Assembly (NCBI GenBank): GCA_021784495.1
Contig: JAJXSQ010000023.1
Coordinates: 1-13,469, forward strand
Source of the DNA: Myxococcales bacterium
Lineage (GTDB): Bacteria; Myxococcota; Myxococcia; Myxococcales; Anaeromyxobacteraceae
DNA length: 13,469 bases
Reading direction: 5' to 3'
The translations under genes and the position numbers were made by a program. Shown here one piece after another: positions 1 through 6,617 of the stretch; positions within the stretch are counted from its first letter, which is position 1, and the number at the start of each line of letters is the position of its first letter. The notes beneath the pieces were generated by a model. That model searched no databases. It saw nothing but the letters and a program-made list of their open reading frames with translations, and was not told the origin of the DNA.

Positions 1-620
1 GGGAGCGGCGCCGCTCCCGCCGCCGCGGGGCCGGCGGCCGGCTCCGGCTCGGGCGGCGGCAGCTCGAGCTCCTCCTCCTCGCCGCTCCCGGCCGGCGCCT
101 CGTCGGAGAGGGAGAGGAGGAGGGTCGGCTCCTCGACGGGTGCGGGCGGCGGAGGCGCGCCGGCGGCCCCGCCCGCGCGCGCCCCGGAGGTCGCAACCCC
201 GGAGGTCGCGACCCCGGCGGCGGCGCGGGTCGCCTCCTCGAGCCGGGCGCGGAGGGCGGCGTCGGCCGGCTGCAGGGCCACCGCGCGCGTCAGCACCGGC
301 AGCGCCTCGCGGTACAGCCCGCGGCCGGCGAGGGCGTCGGCCACCAGGTTGTAGGCGTACGGGTTGCCCGGATCGAGGCCGATGGCGATGTCGAACTGGT
401 CCTGCGCGCCGCCCGGGTCGCCGCTCGCCAGGAGCGCGCGGCCCCAGGCGATCCGCCCCTGGACGGAGGTCGGGTGGTGCTCGAGCCCCTGCCGGCAGAC
501 GGCGACGGCCCGCGCCGCGTCGCCGCGCTCCAGGAGCGCGCGCGCCAGCTCCACGAAGACCCGCGAGCGCGGGTCGGCGGCGAGGATCTGCTCGTACTTC
601 TCGACGGGGGAGGAGGGCAC
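1..620 (-). CDS. TPR-repeat protein with acidic Pro-rich tail (partial)
   Basis: The gene reads leftward off the window edge, so only the first 206 codons are present. The GTG start at 620 is well fixed, because an in-frame TAG lies six codons upstream. Residues 5-130 form about three to four tetratricopeptide repeats (for example AAVCRQGLEHHP-like and DQFDIAIGLDPGNPYAYNLVADAL helices), a fold used for protein-protein contacts. From about residue 132 the sequence turns low-complexity: Ala/Gly/Pro, then an acidic EEEELELPPPEPEP stretch. No signal peptide is visible in this part, so a cytoplasmic scaffold role is likely. It starts 50 bp after the cysteine desulfurase stop on the same strand and may be the last gene of that operon, though the link to sulfur chemistry is unproven. 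TPR assignment is firm; the specific function is unknown. Confidence 0.8.
   Translation of the reverse strand, partial: MPSSPVEKYEQILAADPRSRVFVELARALLERGDAARAVAVCRQGLEHHPTSVQGRIAWGRALLASGDPGGAQDQFDIAIGLDPGNPYAYNLVADALAGRGLYREALPVLTRAVALQPADAALRARLEEATRAAAGVATSGVATSGARAGGAAGAPPPPAPVEEPTLLLSLSDEAPAGSGEEEELELPPPEPEPAAGPAAAGAAPL
182..217. repeat. 15-bp tandem repeat inside the TPR gene
   Basis: Two copies of a 15-bp unit (CCCCGGAGGTCGCAA at 182-196 and CCCCGGAGGTCGCGA at 197-211) are followed by a partial third. They differ at one base and encode a duplicated Gly-Val-Ala-Thr-Ser unit in the linker of the TPR protein. The unit is a multiple of three, so gain or loss of copies would not break the frame. 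It looks like slippage in a low-complexity linker. Confidence 0.6.
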
Positions 621-670
621 GGTCGCGCGGCGAGGCTACCACGCGCGCGGGGATCGGACGCGGCGTGCGG

Positions 671-1804
671 TCACCCGCGGGCGCGGTCGCGCGGCGCGAG
701 CGCGCCCAGGACCGCCTCGAGCTCCTCCCAGGTGGTCGACCGGCCGAGGCTGAAGCGAACCGCCCCCATCCCCTCGCCCGGCGGCACCCCCATCGCGGCG
801 AGCACCGGCGAGAGCTCGACCGAGCCGGCGTGGCAGGCCGAGCCGGTCGAGGCCGCGACCCCGGGGAGGCTCGCCAGGACGTCGGCGCCGGCCCGCCCGA
901 CGAAGTTGACGCTGGCGGTGTTCGGGAGGCGCTCGGCGCCGCGGCCGTTCACGGTGACGCCCTCGCCGAGCAGCTCCCCCAGCCGCGCCTCGAAGCGATC
1001 GCGGAGGTCCCGGATCCCCGGCGCCCCGATCCAGGGCGCCGCGGCCGCGCAGGCCGCGCCCAGCCCGACGTCGAGGAGGACGCTCTCCGTGCCCGCGCGC
1101 CGGCCCTGCTCGTGACCGGCGCCGTGCACCAGCGGCTCGAGCCGCGTCCCGCGACGGACGTAGAGCGCGCCGACCCCCTTGGGCGCGTGGAGCTTGTGGC
1201 CAGCGAGGGAGAGGAGATCCACGCCGAGCGCGTCGACCCGGGTCGCGATCTTGCCGACGCTCTGCGCGGCGTCGGTGTGCACCAGCGCGCCCGCGGCCCG
1301 GGCGATCTCCGCGATCTCGGCGATGGGCTGGATCGTACCCACCTCGTTGTTCGCGTGCATGACGCTGACCAGGATGGTCCGGGGGGTCATCGCCGCGCGC
1401 ACGTCGTCCGGGTCCACGCGCCCGCGCCGGTCGACCGGGACGACCGTCACCCGGGCGCCGAGGGTCTCGAGGAACCGGAGCGGCTGGAGGACCGCCGGGT
1501 GCTCGACGGCGGAGGTGACGACGTGCTCGCCGCGGTGCCGGTGGGCGAAGAAGACGCCCTTCAGGGCGTGGTTGTTCGCCTCGCTCCCGCCGCTGGTGAA
1601 GACGATCTCGTCGTCGGCGCAGCCGAGGAGCGCGGCCACCTGGGCGCGCGCCCGCTCCACCGCGCCCTTGGCGGGGGCGCCGGCCCAGTGGGGGCTCGAG
1701 GGGTTGCCGAAGTGCTCGCCGAGGAAGGGGCGGAGCGCCTCGACGACCTCGGGCGCGAGCGGCGTGCTGGCGTTGAAGTCGAGGTAGATGCGCCGCTCGG
1801 TCAT
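671..1804 (-). CDS. Cysteine desulfurase, NifS/IscS class
   Basis: This is a PLP-dependent fold-type I enzyme that moves sulfur from L-cysteine onto its own active-site cysteine as a persulfide, giving alanine. The protein has 377 residues, a normal length for the family. Visible landmarks are the ATG start (MTERRIYLDFNAST), PLP-stacking His102 in SAVEHPAV, Asn153 in ANNEVG, Asp178/Gln181 in HTDAAQ, the Schiff-base Lys204 in LAGHKLHAPKG, and catalytic Cys324 in STGSACHAGS. The mobile Cys loop is of the NifS/IscS type. No IscU, SufBC or scaffold gene lies alongside, so a house-keeping Fe-S operon is not indicated. Its place behind a DUF5714 gene and an OsmC gene, under a rhodanese-type repressor, points to sulfur supply or detoxification. 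Only a weak ribosome-binding site precedes it, and it starts 16 bp after the OsmC stop, so coupled translation is plausible. Confidence 0.93.
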   Translation of the reverse strand: MTERRIYLDFNASTPLAPEVVEALRPFLGEHFGNPSSPHWAGAPAKGAVERARAQVAALLGCADDEIVFTSGGSEANNHALKGVFFAHRHRGEHVVTSAVEHPAVLQPLRFLETLGARVTVVPVDRRGRVDPDDVRAAMTPRTILVSVMHANNEVGTIQPIAEIAEIARAAGALVHTDAAQSVGKIATRVDALGVDLLSLAGHKLHAPKGVGALYVRRGTRLEPLVHGAGHEQGRRAGTESVLLDVGLGAACAAAAPWIGAPGIRDLRDRFEARLGELLGEGVTVNGRGAERLPNTASVNFVGRAGADVLASLPGVAASTGSACHAGSVELSPVLAAMGVPPGEGMGAVRFSLGRSTTWEELEAVLGALAPRDRARG

Positions 1805-1820
1805 GGGGGGCCCCGGCCGA

Positions 1821-2345
1821 TCACGCCCGCTCGACGCGGGTGTCGAGCGGCACCGCGCTGGCGATCGTGAAGGCGAACGGGCACCCCTCGCGCGCCGCCT
1901 GCGCCCAGCGCGCGAGCCGCGCGTCGTCCACCGGGGCGTCCACCGTCACCCGGACCGAGACCCGCTCCACCAGCGGCCGATCGCCGATCCCGAGGGAGCG
2001 GGCGCCGTCCACGGCGTTCTCGGCGACCGTCCGCACCGCGCCGAGCTCCACCCCCTCCATCGACGCGATCATGACCAGCGTCGCCGTGTAGCAGGCGGCC
2101 AGGCCGAAGAGCATGTACTGCAGCGGATCGGGGGCGAGCCCGGCGCCGCCGAAGGGCACGGCCATGTCGGCCTGGAGCGACGTGGCGCGGTCTCCGTGCG
2201 CGACGGTCGCGGTGAACTGGGGCGATCCCTCGCGCGGGTTCCAGACCCCCTCGACGCGCTTCCGCAGCCGCGCCGCGCCCGGATCGGCCCGGGTGCGCTC
2301 GACCAGCGCCCCGATGGCGGCGAGGTCCACGTTGTTCCGCCTCAT
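1821..2345 (-). CDS. OsmC/Ohr-family thiol peroxidase-like protein
   Basis: The protein has 174 residues. OsmC-family proteins reduce organic hydroperoxides, and some react with persulfides, using two cysteines. Both are present: Cys85 in GLAACYTATL at the start of the central helix, and Cys155 in REGCPFAF. The length is slightly above typical OsmC (about 140), because of an N-terminal helical segment (residues 1-30). The ATG overlaps the stop of the upstream DUF5714 gene as ATGA. A strong GAGGAGG lies four bases upstream, inside that gene, which decides the start. Co-transcription with the cysteine desulfurase just downstream and the DUF5714 gene upstream suggests a role in thiol or reactive-sulfur metabolism rather than general osmotic stress. 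Substrate preference cannot be read from sequence. Confidence 0.9.
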   Translation of the reverse strand: MRRNNVDLAAIGALVERTRADPGAARLRKRVEGVWNPREGSPQFTATVAHGDRATSLQADMAVPFGGAGLAPDPLQYMLFGLAACYTATLVMIASMEGVELGAVRTVAENAVDGARSLGIGDRPLVERVSVRVTVDAPVDDARLARWAQAAREGCPFAFTIASAVPLDTRVERA

Positions 2346-3013
2346 GCGACCTCCTCGACGGCGGCGAGGCGCCGGCGCGGCGCCGCCGGGATCCCGCCGG
2401 CCGGGTAGTACCGGCAGGCCTCGCGGTTGCAGAGCTTGTTCCGCTCCGTGAACGGGCACTCGATTCGCCCGCTCGCCGGCGCGAGCGCGACCCCGAGCGC
2501 CGACGCGAAGTAGGCGGTCGCGACCTCGAGCACCCCGTAGACGCTGCGCTTGCAGCAGCGGTTCCCCGTGCCGCTCGCGATCTGGAGCATCGCCTGCCCG
2601 GTGAGCGCGTGCGCGAGCGCCCGGCCCGGGGCGTGCTCGGCCTTGACGGTGTTCCCGCGGATCGCGCTCACCGCGATGCCGCAGGCGATCGCGGCGGCGT
2701 CGGCGCCGAAGCCGGCGCAGAACCCCCCGGGGATGGAGTCGCCCCGCTCGATCGCCGCCGCGAGCGGCCCGGCCGCCTCCGCGCCCGTCGCGTTCCGCCA
2801 CGCGGTCACCAGGACCGCGGCGACGAGCGGGTGGTGGGCCTGGCCGGCGACCGGGAAGGCCGGGTGCGCCAGGATCTCCTGCGCCAGGTCGAGCGGGCTG
2901 GTCGACGTCGCCCGGGCGCAGCAGCTGCGGATGACGTCCGCGTAGGGGAGCGCGGCGCAGGTCGGGCAGAAGCGCGCCTCGGACGGCGCGCCGCAGGAGG
3001 CACAGTCGGACAT
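2342..3013 (-). CDS. Cysteine-rich DUF5714-domain protein
   Basis: The protein has 223 residues and unknown biochemical function. The N-terminus is a small zinc-ribbon-like element (Cys4-x2-Cys7 and Cys16-x2-Cys19). The rest matches what I know of DUF5714: SCC at 30-32, the IPGGFC motif at 94-99, CG at 111-112, RCCKR at 152-156, and a C-terminal ECPFTERNKLCNREAC block (185-200) with three more Cys. This many conserved Cys suggests an Fe-S cluster, metal or sulfane-sulfur carrier. The ATG at 3013 was preferred over an upstream in-frame start at 3082: MSDCASCG begins the Cys motif, GAGGAG stands about 10 bases before it, and the longer start would lie within the promoter region. The stop overlaps the OsmC start. 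It is the first gene of the operon driven from 3074-3114. Confidence 0.8.
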   Translation of the reverse strand: MSDCASCGAPSEARFCPTCAALPYADVIRSCCARATSTSPLDLAQEILAHPAFPVAGQAHHPLVAAVLVTAWRNATGAEAAGPLAAAIERGDSIPGGFCAGFGADAAAIACGIAVSAIRGNTVKAEHAPGRALAHALTGQAMLQIASGTGNRCCKRSVYGVLEVATAYFASALGVALAPASGRIECPFTERNKLCNREACRYYPAGGIPAAPRRRLAAVEEVA

Positions 3014-3073
3014 CGTGGGTCGGCTCCTCGGTGTCGGAGGGAGAGGGACATGCGTCGCGCCGGCGCGCCGCGC

Positions 3074-3114
3074 AGTACTCAAGGAACTTATTGAATACCG
3101 TCGCGGGCTGTCAA
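3074..3114 (-). promoter_or_regulatory. Promoter with ArsR-type inverted-repeat operator
   Basis: On the minus strand a perfect -35 TTGACA (3114-3109) and a -10 AATAAG (3092-3087) are 16 bp apart, about 70 nt before the DUF5714 start. An imperfect inverted repeat covers the -10: AGTACTCAA (3074-3082), 8-bp spacer, TTGAATACC (3091-3099), with 7 of 9 positions matching. This patch is AT-rich in a very GC-rich region. Its geometry suits an ArsR-family dimer that blocks RNA polymerase, and the repressor gene ends only 44 bp upstream. Binding is inferred. Confidence 0.65.
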
Positions 3115-3137
3115 CCCCGGCCCGGGCCGGGCCGGCG

Positions 3138-3156
3138 GGCCCCCGGCGCGGGGGCC
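3138..3156 (-). terminator. GC hairpin after the arsR-rhodanese gene
   Basis: A perfect 7-bp stem (GGCCCCC / GGGGGCC) with a 5-nt loop begins one base past the TGA of the upstream regulator gene. No U-tract follows on the minus strand, so it is at best a weak or factor-assisted terminator separating that gene from the operon promoter. Confidence 0.35.
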
Positions 3157-3157
3157 G

Positions 3158-3841
3158 TCACCGGGTGGGCGTCGGGACGACCCGGAGCCCCTGGGCGGCC
3201 CAGTCGAGGACCCCGTCCTCGAGCCGGAGCGCGCGGAACCCCTTCCTGCGGAGGAGCGCCACCGCCTCGACCGCGAGCACGCAGTAGGGACCCCGGCAGT
3301 AGGCCACGATCTCGGTCCTCTTCGGCAGGTCGGCGAGCTGGCGCACGAGCTCCGGCAGCGGCAGCGAGATGGCGCCGGGGATGTGCCCCGCCGCGTACTC
3401 CTCCGGGGGCCGGACGTCGAGCAGCGTCACCGCCCCCTCGCGCACGCGGCGGCGCAGCGCCGCCTCGTCGATCTCCTCGAGCTGATCGCGCTCGGCGAGG
3501 AACCCCCGCTTGATGCGCTCCACCTCGGCGAGCCGCGCCTCGGCGACCGACCGGAGGGCGAGGAAGAGCTCGGATACCTTGGGGTCGGCCAGCCGGTAGG
3601 TGACGAAGAGCCCCTCCCTCGTCGCCTCGGCGAGCCCCGCCGCGCGGAGGACCTGCAGGTGCTGCGAGGTGTTGGCGAGGCTCATGTCCGAGAGGCGCGC
3701 GAGGGCCTCGACCGTCCGCGGGCCCTGCGCCAGCAGCTCCACGAGCTCGATCCGGTGCGGGCTGGCGAGCGCCTTGGAGACGCGCGCGAACTGCTGGTAG
3801 ATGGCGTCCTTGAAGCGGCGCCCCGGCGTCGGTCCTGGCAC
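3158..3841 (-). CDS. ArsR-family repressor fused to a rhodanese domain
   Basis: The protein has 227 residues. Residues 10-95 form a winged helix of the ArsR/SmtB family (VSKALASPHRIELVELL, then recognition helix LANTSQHLQVLRAAGL). Residues 125-222 form a rhodanese domain (LLDVRPPEEYAAGHIPGAISL) with active loop CRGPYCV, Cys182 being the expected sulfane-sulfur carrier and Cys187 a second thiol. The classic ArsR metal motif (ELCVCDL) is absent and the DNA-binding half has no cysteine, so metal sensing is unlikely. A persulfide or sulfur signal read by Cys182/Cys187 is the natural hypothesis. The GTG at 3841 was chosen because GAGGGAGGG lies about 6-7 bases upstream. It precedes, on the same strand, an operon for sulfur-linked proteins with an inverted repeat at its promoter. 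Fusions of this architecture are known in Proteobacteria. Confidence 0.9.
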   Translation of the reverse strand: MPGPTPGRRFKDAIYQQFARVSKALASPHRIELVELLAQGPRTVEALARLSDMSLANTSQHLQVLRAAGLAEATREGLFVTYRLADPKVSELFLALRSVAEARLAEVERIKRGFLAERDQLEEIDEAALRRRVREGAVTLLDVRPPEEYAAGHIPGAISLPLPELVRQLADLPKRTEIVAYCRGPYCVLAVEAVALLRRKGFRALRLEDGVLDWAAQGLRVVPTPTR

Positions 3842-3870
3842 GCGCGCCCTCCCTCGATCGGCTGGTCGCC

Positions 3871-3899
3871 TGAGTAGGGGAAACGCCCGGCGCGGTCAA
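3871..3899 (-). promoter_or_regulatory. Probable promoter of the arsR-rhodanese gene
   Basis: Minus-strand TTGACC (3899-3894), a 17-bp spacer and TACTCA (3876-3871) lie about 30 bp before the GTG start. The -35 is strong and the -10 weak. The -10 shares TACTCA with the left arm of the operator at 3074-3082, so autoregulation is possible, but I see no clear inverted repeat here. Confidence 0.4.
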
Positions 3900-3919
3900 G
3901 CCGGCGGGGGGGACGGGAC

Positions 3920-3948
3920 GCGGCAGAAGGCGCGTGGCCTTCTGCCGC
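3920..3948 (-). terminator. Hairpin terminator downstream of ssb
   Basis: A perfect 11-bp inverted repeat (GCGGCAGAAGG / CCTTCTGCCGC) with a 7-nt loop lies 28 bp past the ssb stop. One further C-G pair can form inside the loop. No T-tract follows on either strand, which is common in very GC-rich genomes. Its position between ssb and the next promoter supports a terminator role. Confidence 0.6.
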
Positions 3949-3976
3949 TCCGTCGGCCGACCTGGCCCGGTGGAAT

Positions 3977-4495
3977 TCAGAACGGGATGTCGTCCCCCGG
4001 CCCGGGGCCGCCCTGGGCCGGTCCGCCCGGTCCGCCGTGCCCACCCCCGTGGCCCGACTCGTCGTCGAAGCCGGGGGGCGGGCCGCCCATGTCGTCCGGC
4101 GGGCCGCCCTGGCCGCCGCCGCTCCCGCCGCCGCGGCCGCCGCGCGCGCCGCCCGCCCCGCCGGCGCCGCCGCCGAGGAACCGGACCGTGTCGGCGACCA
4201 CCTTCACCCGGTAGCGCTTCTGGCCGGAGGCCTTGTCGTCCCAGGAGTCGGTCTTGAGCCGCCCCTCCACGTAGACCTGCCGCCCCTTCGAGAGGTACTC
4301 GGCGCTCTGCTCCGCCTGCTTCCCCCAGACCTCGACGTCGTGCCACTCGGTCTCCTCCTTGCGCTGGCCCGACTGCTTGTCGGTCCAGGAGCGGGAGGTG
4401 GCGATGCGGAGGTTGGCGACCGCCTGGCCGCCGGCGGTGTAGCGGACCTCCGGATCCTTGCCGAGGTTGCCGACGAGGATGACCTTGTTCACCAT
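3977..4495 (-). CDS. ssb: Single-stranded DNA-binding protein
   Basis: SSB coats single-stranded DNA in replication, repair and recombination and recruits partners through its C-terminal tip. The protein has 172 residues. Residues 1-106 form the OB fold (MVNKVILVGNLGKDPEVRYT, with aromatic DNA-stacking positions such as Trp37, Trp51 and Trp57). A Gly/Pro-rich linker (about 107-165, with GGxGG runs) follows, and the protein ends in DDIPF, the conserved acidic partner-binding tip. The start is set by AAGGAG seven bases before the ATG. It is apparently monocistronic, with a hairpin downstream. The linker is unusually glycine-rich but the tip is intact, so the gene should be functional. No convincing sigma-70 promoter was found in the 210 bp upstream (4496-4705). 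Confidence 0.96.
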   Translation of the reverse strand: MVNKVILVGNLGKDPEVRYTAGGQAVANLRIATSRSWTDKQSGQRKEETEWHDVEVWGKQAEQSAEYLSKGRQVYVEGRLKTDSWDDKASGQKRYRVKVVADTVRFLGGGAGGAGGARGGRGGGSGGGQGGPPDDMGGPPPGFDDESGHGGGHGGPGGPAQGGPGPGDDIPF

Positions 4496-4705
4496 GTGTA
4501 AACTCCTTCGCGTGCGTGGCCGGCGAGGACCGCCGGCGTCGTTCCAGCGAGGGAGGACCCTAGCAGCGGGGCCTGACAGGCCTGCCGGGAGGGCGCGCCG
4601 CCGCCACGCCGGATCGGCCGGGCCGGACGCAAGGGACCGCCCCCGCTGCGGAAACGGACGAAGGTGGAGCTGGGCGGGTGGCGCGCCCCTCGTCCGAGCG
4701 CAGCG

Positions 4706-5659
4706 TCACGGCCCGGGAGAGGGCCAGCGGCGTGTGGGCGGCGCGGCCTCGACGTCCGCGCTGGCCGGCTCGGCGTGGACGACGACGTCGATCCTCGCGA
4801 TCGCCAGCCGGACGGCGTCCTCGGCGGTGTGGGCGATCTCGTGCGCCCGGTCGATGGTCAGCCCGCGCTCCACCTCCAGGACGACGTCCGCGAAGGTGGC
4901 GGGGCCCGACCGCCGGACGCGGACCTGCGAGACCTTCACGACGTTCCGGACCGCGGCGGCGTGGGTCACCCGCTCCAGGAGGCCGTCGGGCGCGGCGTCG
5001 AGGAGGTCGTCCACTGCCTTGCGTCCCAGGCGGAGGCTCACCAGCACGGTGATGGCGGCGACGCCGAGCGCCGCGACGGCGTCGGCGCGGATCAGCCAGG
5101 GCAAGGAGAGCCGCTCGGCGAGCCAAACGCCGGCGAGACCGACGATCACGACCGACGAGGACCAGACGTCGGTCGAGAAGTGGAGCCCGTCCGCCTCGAG
5201 CGCCTGGCTCCGATGCTTGCGGGCCGCGCGCAGGAGCGCCCGCGACCGCGATACGTCGACGACGATCGAGAGGACCATCACACCGAAGGACCAGGCGGTG
5301 ACCTTCACGGGGCCTTGGCCGAATGCGAGGCGCTTCGTCGCCTCGTAGGCGATCCAGACGCAGGTTCCGAGCAGGAGCCCCGTCTCGAAGAGCGCCGAGA
5401 AGTTCTCGATCTTTCCATGCCCGTAGGGGTGGTTTCGGTCGGCGGGCCGGGCCGAAGCCCGGACGGCCCAGAACGTCACGGCCGCGGCGACGAGGTCGAG
5501 GCCGGAGTGGGCCGCCTCGGAGAGGATGCCGATCGAACCGGTCGCGAGCCCGACCGTGATCTTGGTCGCGGTGAGGACCAGGGCCGCGGCGACCGAGCTT
5601 CCGGCCACCCAGCTCTTCTCGGCGTCCGCGTCCGCGCCCCGGCTATCTGCGCTTCGCAT
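4706..5659 (-). CDS. Cation diffusion facilitator (CDF) metal exporter
   Basis: CDF proteins are proton-coupled exporters of Zn2+, Mn2+, Fe2+ or Co2+ in the inner membrane. The protein has 317 residues, with six predicted membrane helices and a cytoplasmic C-terminal domain from about residue 213. Metal-site residues are visible: His51-x3-Asp55 in TM2 (SEAAHSGLDL), the HPYGHGK loop at 77-83, and His160-x3-Asp164 in TM5 (LHFSTDVWSS). A His-Asp/His-Asp site is typical of Zn-type CDFs rather than the Asp-rich Mn-type, so Zn2+ is the first guess, with Fe/Co possible. The ATG at 5659 lies 17 bp inside the upstream regulator gene with GAGGAG very close to it. The in-frame ATG at 5728 would overlap much more and adds no membrane sequence. 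Coupled translation with the regulator suggests control by the same metal circuit. Confidence 0.9.
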   Translation of the reverse strand: MRSADSRGADADAEKSWVAGSSVAAALVLTATKITVGLATGSIGILSEAAHSGLDLVAAAVTFWAVRASARPADRNHPYGHGKIENFSALFETGLLLGTCVWIAYEATKRLAFGQGPVKVTAWSFGVMVLSIVVDVSRSRALLRAARKHRSQALEADGLHFSTDVWSSSVVIVGLAGVWLAERLSLPWLIRADAVAALGVAAITVLVSLRLGRKAVDDLLDAAPDGLLERVTHAAAVRNVVKVSQVRVRRSGPATFADVVLEVERGLTIDRAHEIAHTAEDAVRLAIARIDVVVHAEPASADVEAAPPTRRWPSPGP

Positions 5660-6365
5660 CGCTCCTCGCGGCGACGCGGTCTTCCTCCAGGTAGACGGCC
5701 TGGGCGAGGCGCCGCCCGAGGTGGACATCGGACCGGCCGATGCGGACCGTCACGGGACCGTCGAAGGGCGCCACGCCGCCGAGCACGAGGCGCGCGCCCG
5801 GGGCGATGCCCAGGCGGTGCAGGTACTCGATCTCCGCGCTGTCCTCGGCCAGGATCCGCGACACGACTCCGGCCGAGCCGGTCGGGAGCGAGGGCAAGGG
5901 CGCGTCGCCGAGCTTGGGCCAGGTCGCGTTTCGGCCCGGGATGGGGCGCCCGTGTGGATCGACGGTAGGGTGACCGAGGAGCGCGTCCAGCTTCTCCTCG
6001 AAGAGCTCGTCCACCGCGGGCTGGAGGACCAGGGCGCGGGCGTGGATCTCGTCGAGGTCGAAGCCGATGGTCCGGTGCAGGAAGACCTCGAGCAGCCGAT
6101 GCCGGCGGACGATTCGCAGCGCGCGGTGGAGCCCGTTCGTCGTGAGCGCCGCGCCACGGTAGGGCTCGAGCTCCACGAACCCCTCCGACGCCAGCTTGCG
6201 AAGCATCTGGCTGGCGGCCGCGTCGCTCACTCCCACCTTGGCGGCGAGATCGCCGGTGTCGGCCTGCTGCCCGTGGTCCGTGAGGAGCAGCAGCGCGTGC
6301 AGGTAGCGATCCAGGGCGCCTCGGTCCCTCCCCGAGCGCGAGGGACGCGCCGCTTTTCGTGGCAT
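5643..6365 (-). CDS. DtxR/MntR-family regulator with degenerate metal site
   Basis: The protein has 240 residues. Architecture follows DtxR: winged helix (about 18-80, DTGDLAAKVGVSDAAASQML), dimerisation helices (about 82-132), and a C-terminal FeoA/SH3-like domain (about 160-228). Family members bind operators when loaded with Fe2+ or Mn2+. By my alignment His89 and His108 match DtxR His79 and His98. The other ligands are lost: the DtxR Cys102/Glu105/His106 (MntR Glu99/Glu102/His103) positions read Leu112/Gln115/Pro116, and MntR Asp8/Glu11 align to Arg20/His23. It may bind metal differently or repress without it. The ATG has only a weak ribosome-binding site. The gene overlaps the CDF exporter by 17 bp and carries upstream a 9-mer shared with the NRAMP operator. 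Family is certain; effector is unknown. Confidence 0.88.
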   Translation of the reverse strand: MPRKAARPSRSGRDRGALDRYLHALLLLTDHGQQADTGDLAAKVGVSDAAASQMLRKLASEGFVELEPYRGAALTTNGLHRALRIVRRHRLLEVFLHRTIGFDLDEIHARALVLQPAVDELFEEKLDALLGHPTVDPHGRPIPGRNATWPKLGDAPLPSLPTGSAGVVSRILAEDSAEIEYLHRLGIAPGARLVLGGVAPFDGPVTVRIGRSDVHLGRRLAQAVYLEEDRVAARSDAKRR

Positions 6366-6375
6366 ATGACTCTAT

Positions 6376-6384
6376 GTTAAGCGA
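6376..6384. promoter_or_regulatory. Half-operator GTTAAGCGA before the DtxR gene
   Basis: The 9-mer GTTAAGCGA lies 11 bp upstream of the DtxR-family start and occurs again in the NRAMP operator (9553-9561). Here the second half (GGTTCAG) departs from the palindrome, so this would be a weaker autoregulatory site. No clear -10/-35 pair is visible around it. The rest of 6366-6617 contains no gene I can support. Confidence 0.45.
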
Positions 6385-6617
6385 GGTTCAGGCGACGGCG
6401 CAATCGGCGCTCTCGGAGTTCCGGGTGCGCCCGGCCGCCAGGAACGCGCCGAGACCGCCGGCCGCGAGGCCGGCGCGGTGGCCCTCGCCGAGATCGTTCC
6501 GCGCGAACCTCCCGGCCGGGATCCCTCGCTGGCCCGGGCGCCGGGCGCGGCCGGGACGAGCGTGGCGGGGAAGCGCGCGCGGGCTCCCCGGAGGAGGGCG
6601 CGCAGCCTGGCGGGCGC

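Noticed and set aside
140..1870. Long plus-strand open frames opposite the TPR and cysteine desulfurase genes
   Set aside because: Arg/Pro/Gly-rich translations typical of antisense shadows at this G+C; the minus strand encodes clear family proteins.
3016..3051. Upstream ORF in the DUF5714 leader
   Set aside because: The ATG at 3051 has no ribosome-binding site and reads out of frame through the real start with low-complexity product.
5660..5728. Longer N-terminus for the CDF exporter
   Set aside because: It would deepen the overlap with the regulator gene and adds only polar Ser/Arg/Pro residues.
6397..6617. Coding-like frame continuing past the MgtE_N/CBS stop
   Set aside because: It is only the downstream extension of that gene after TGA and has no start codon; the CBS domain is complete at the stop.
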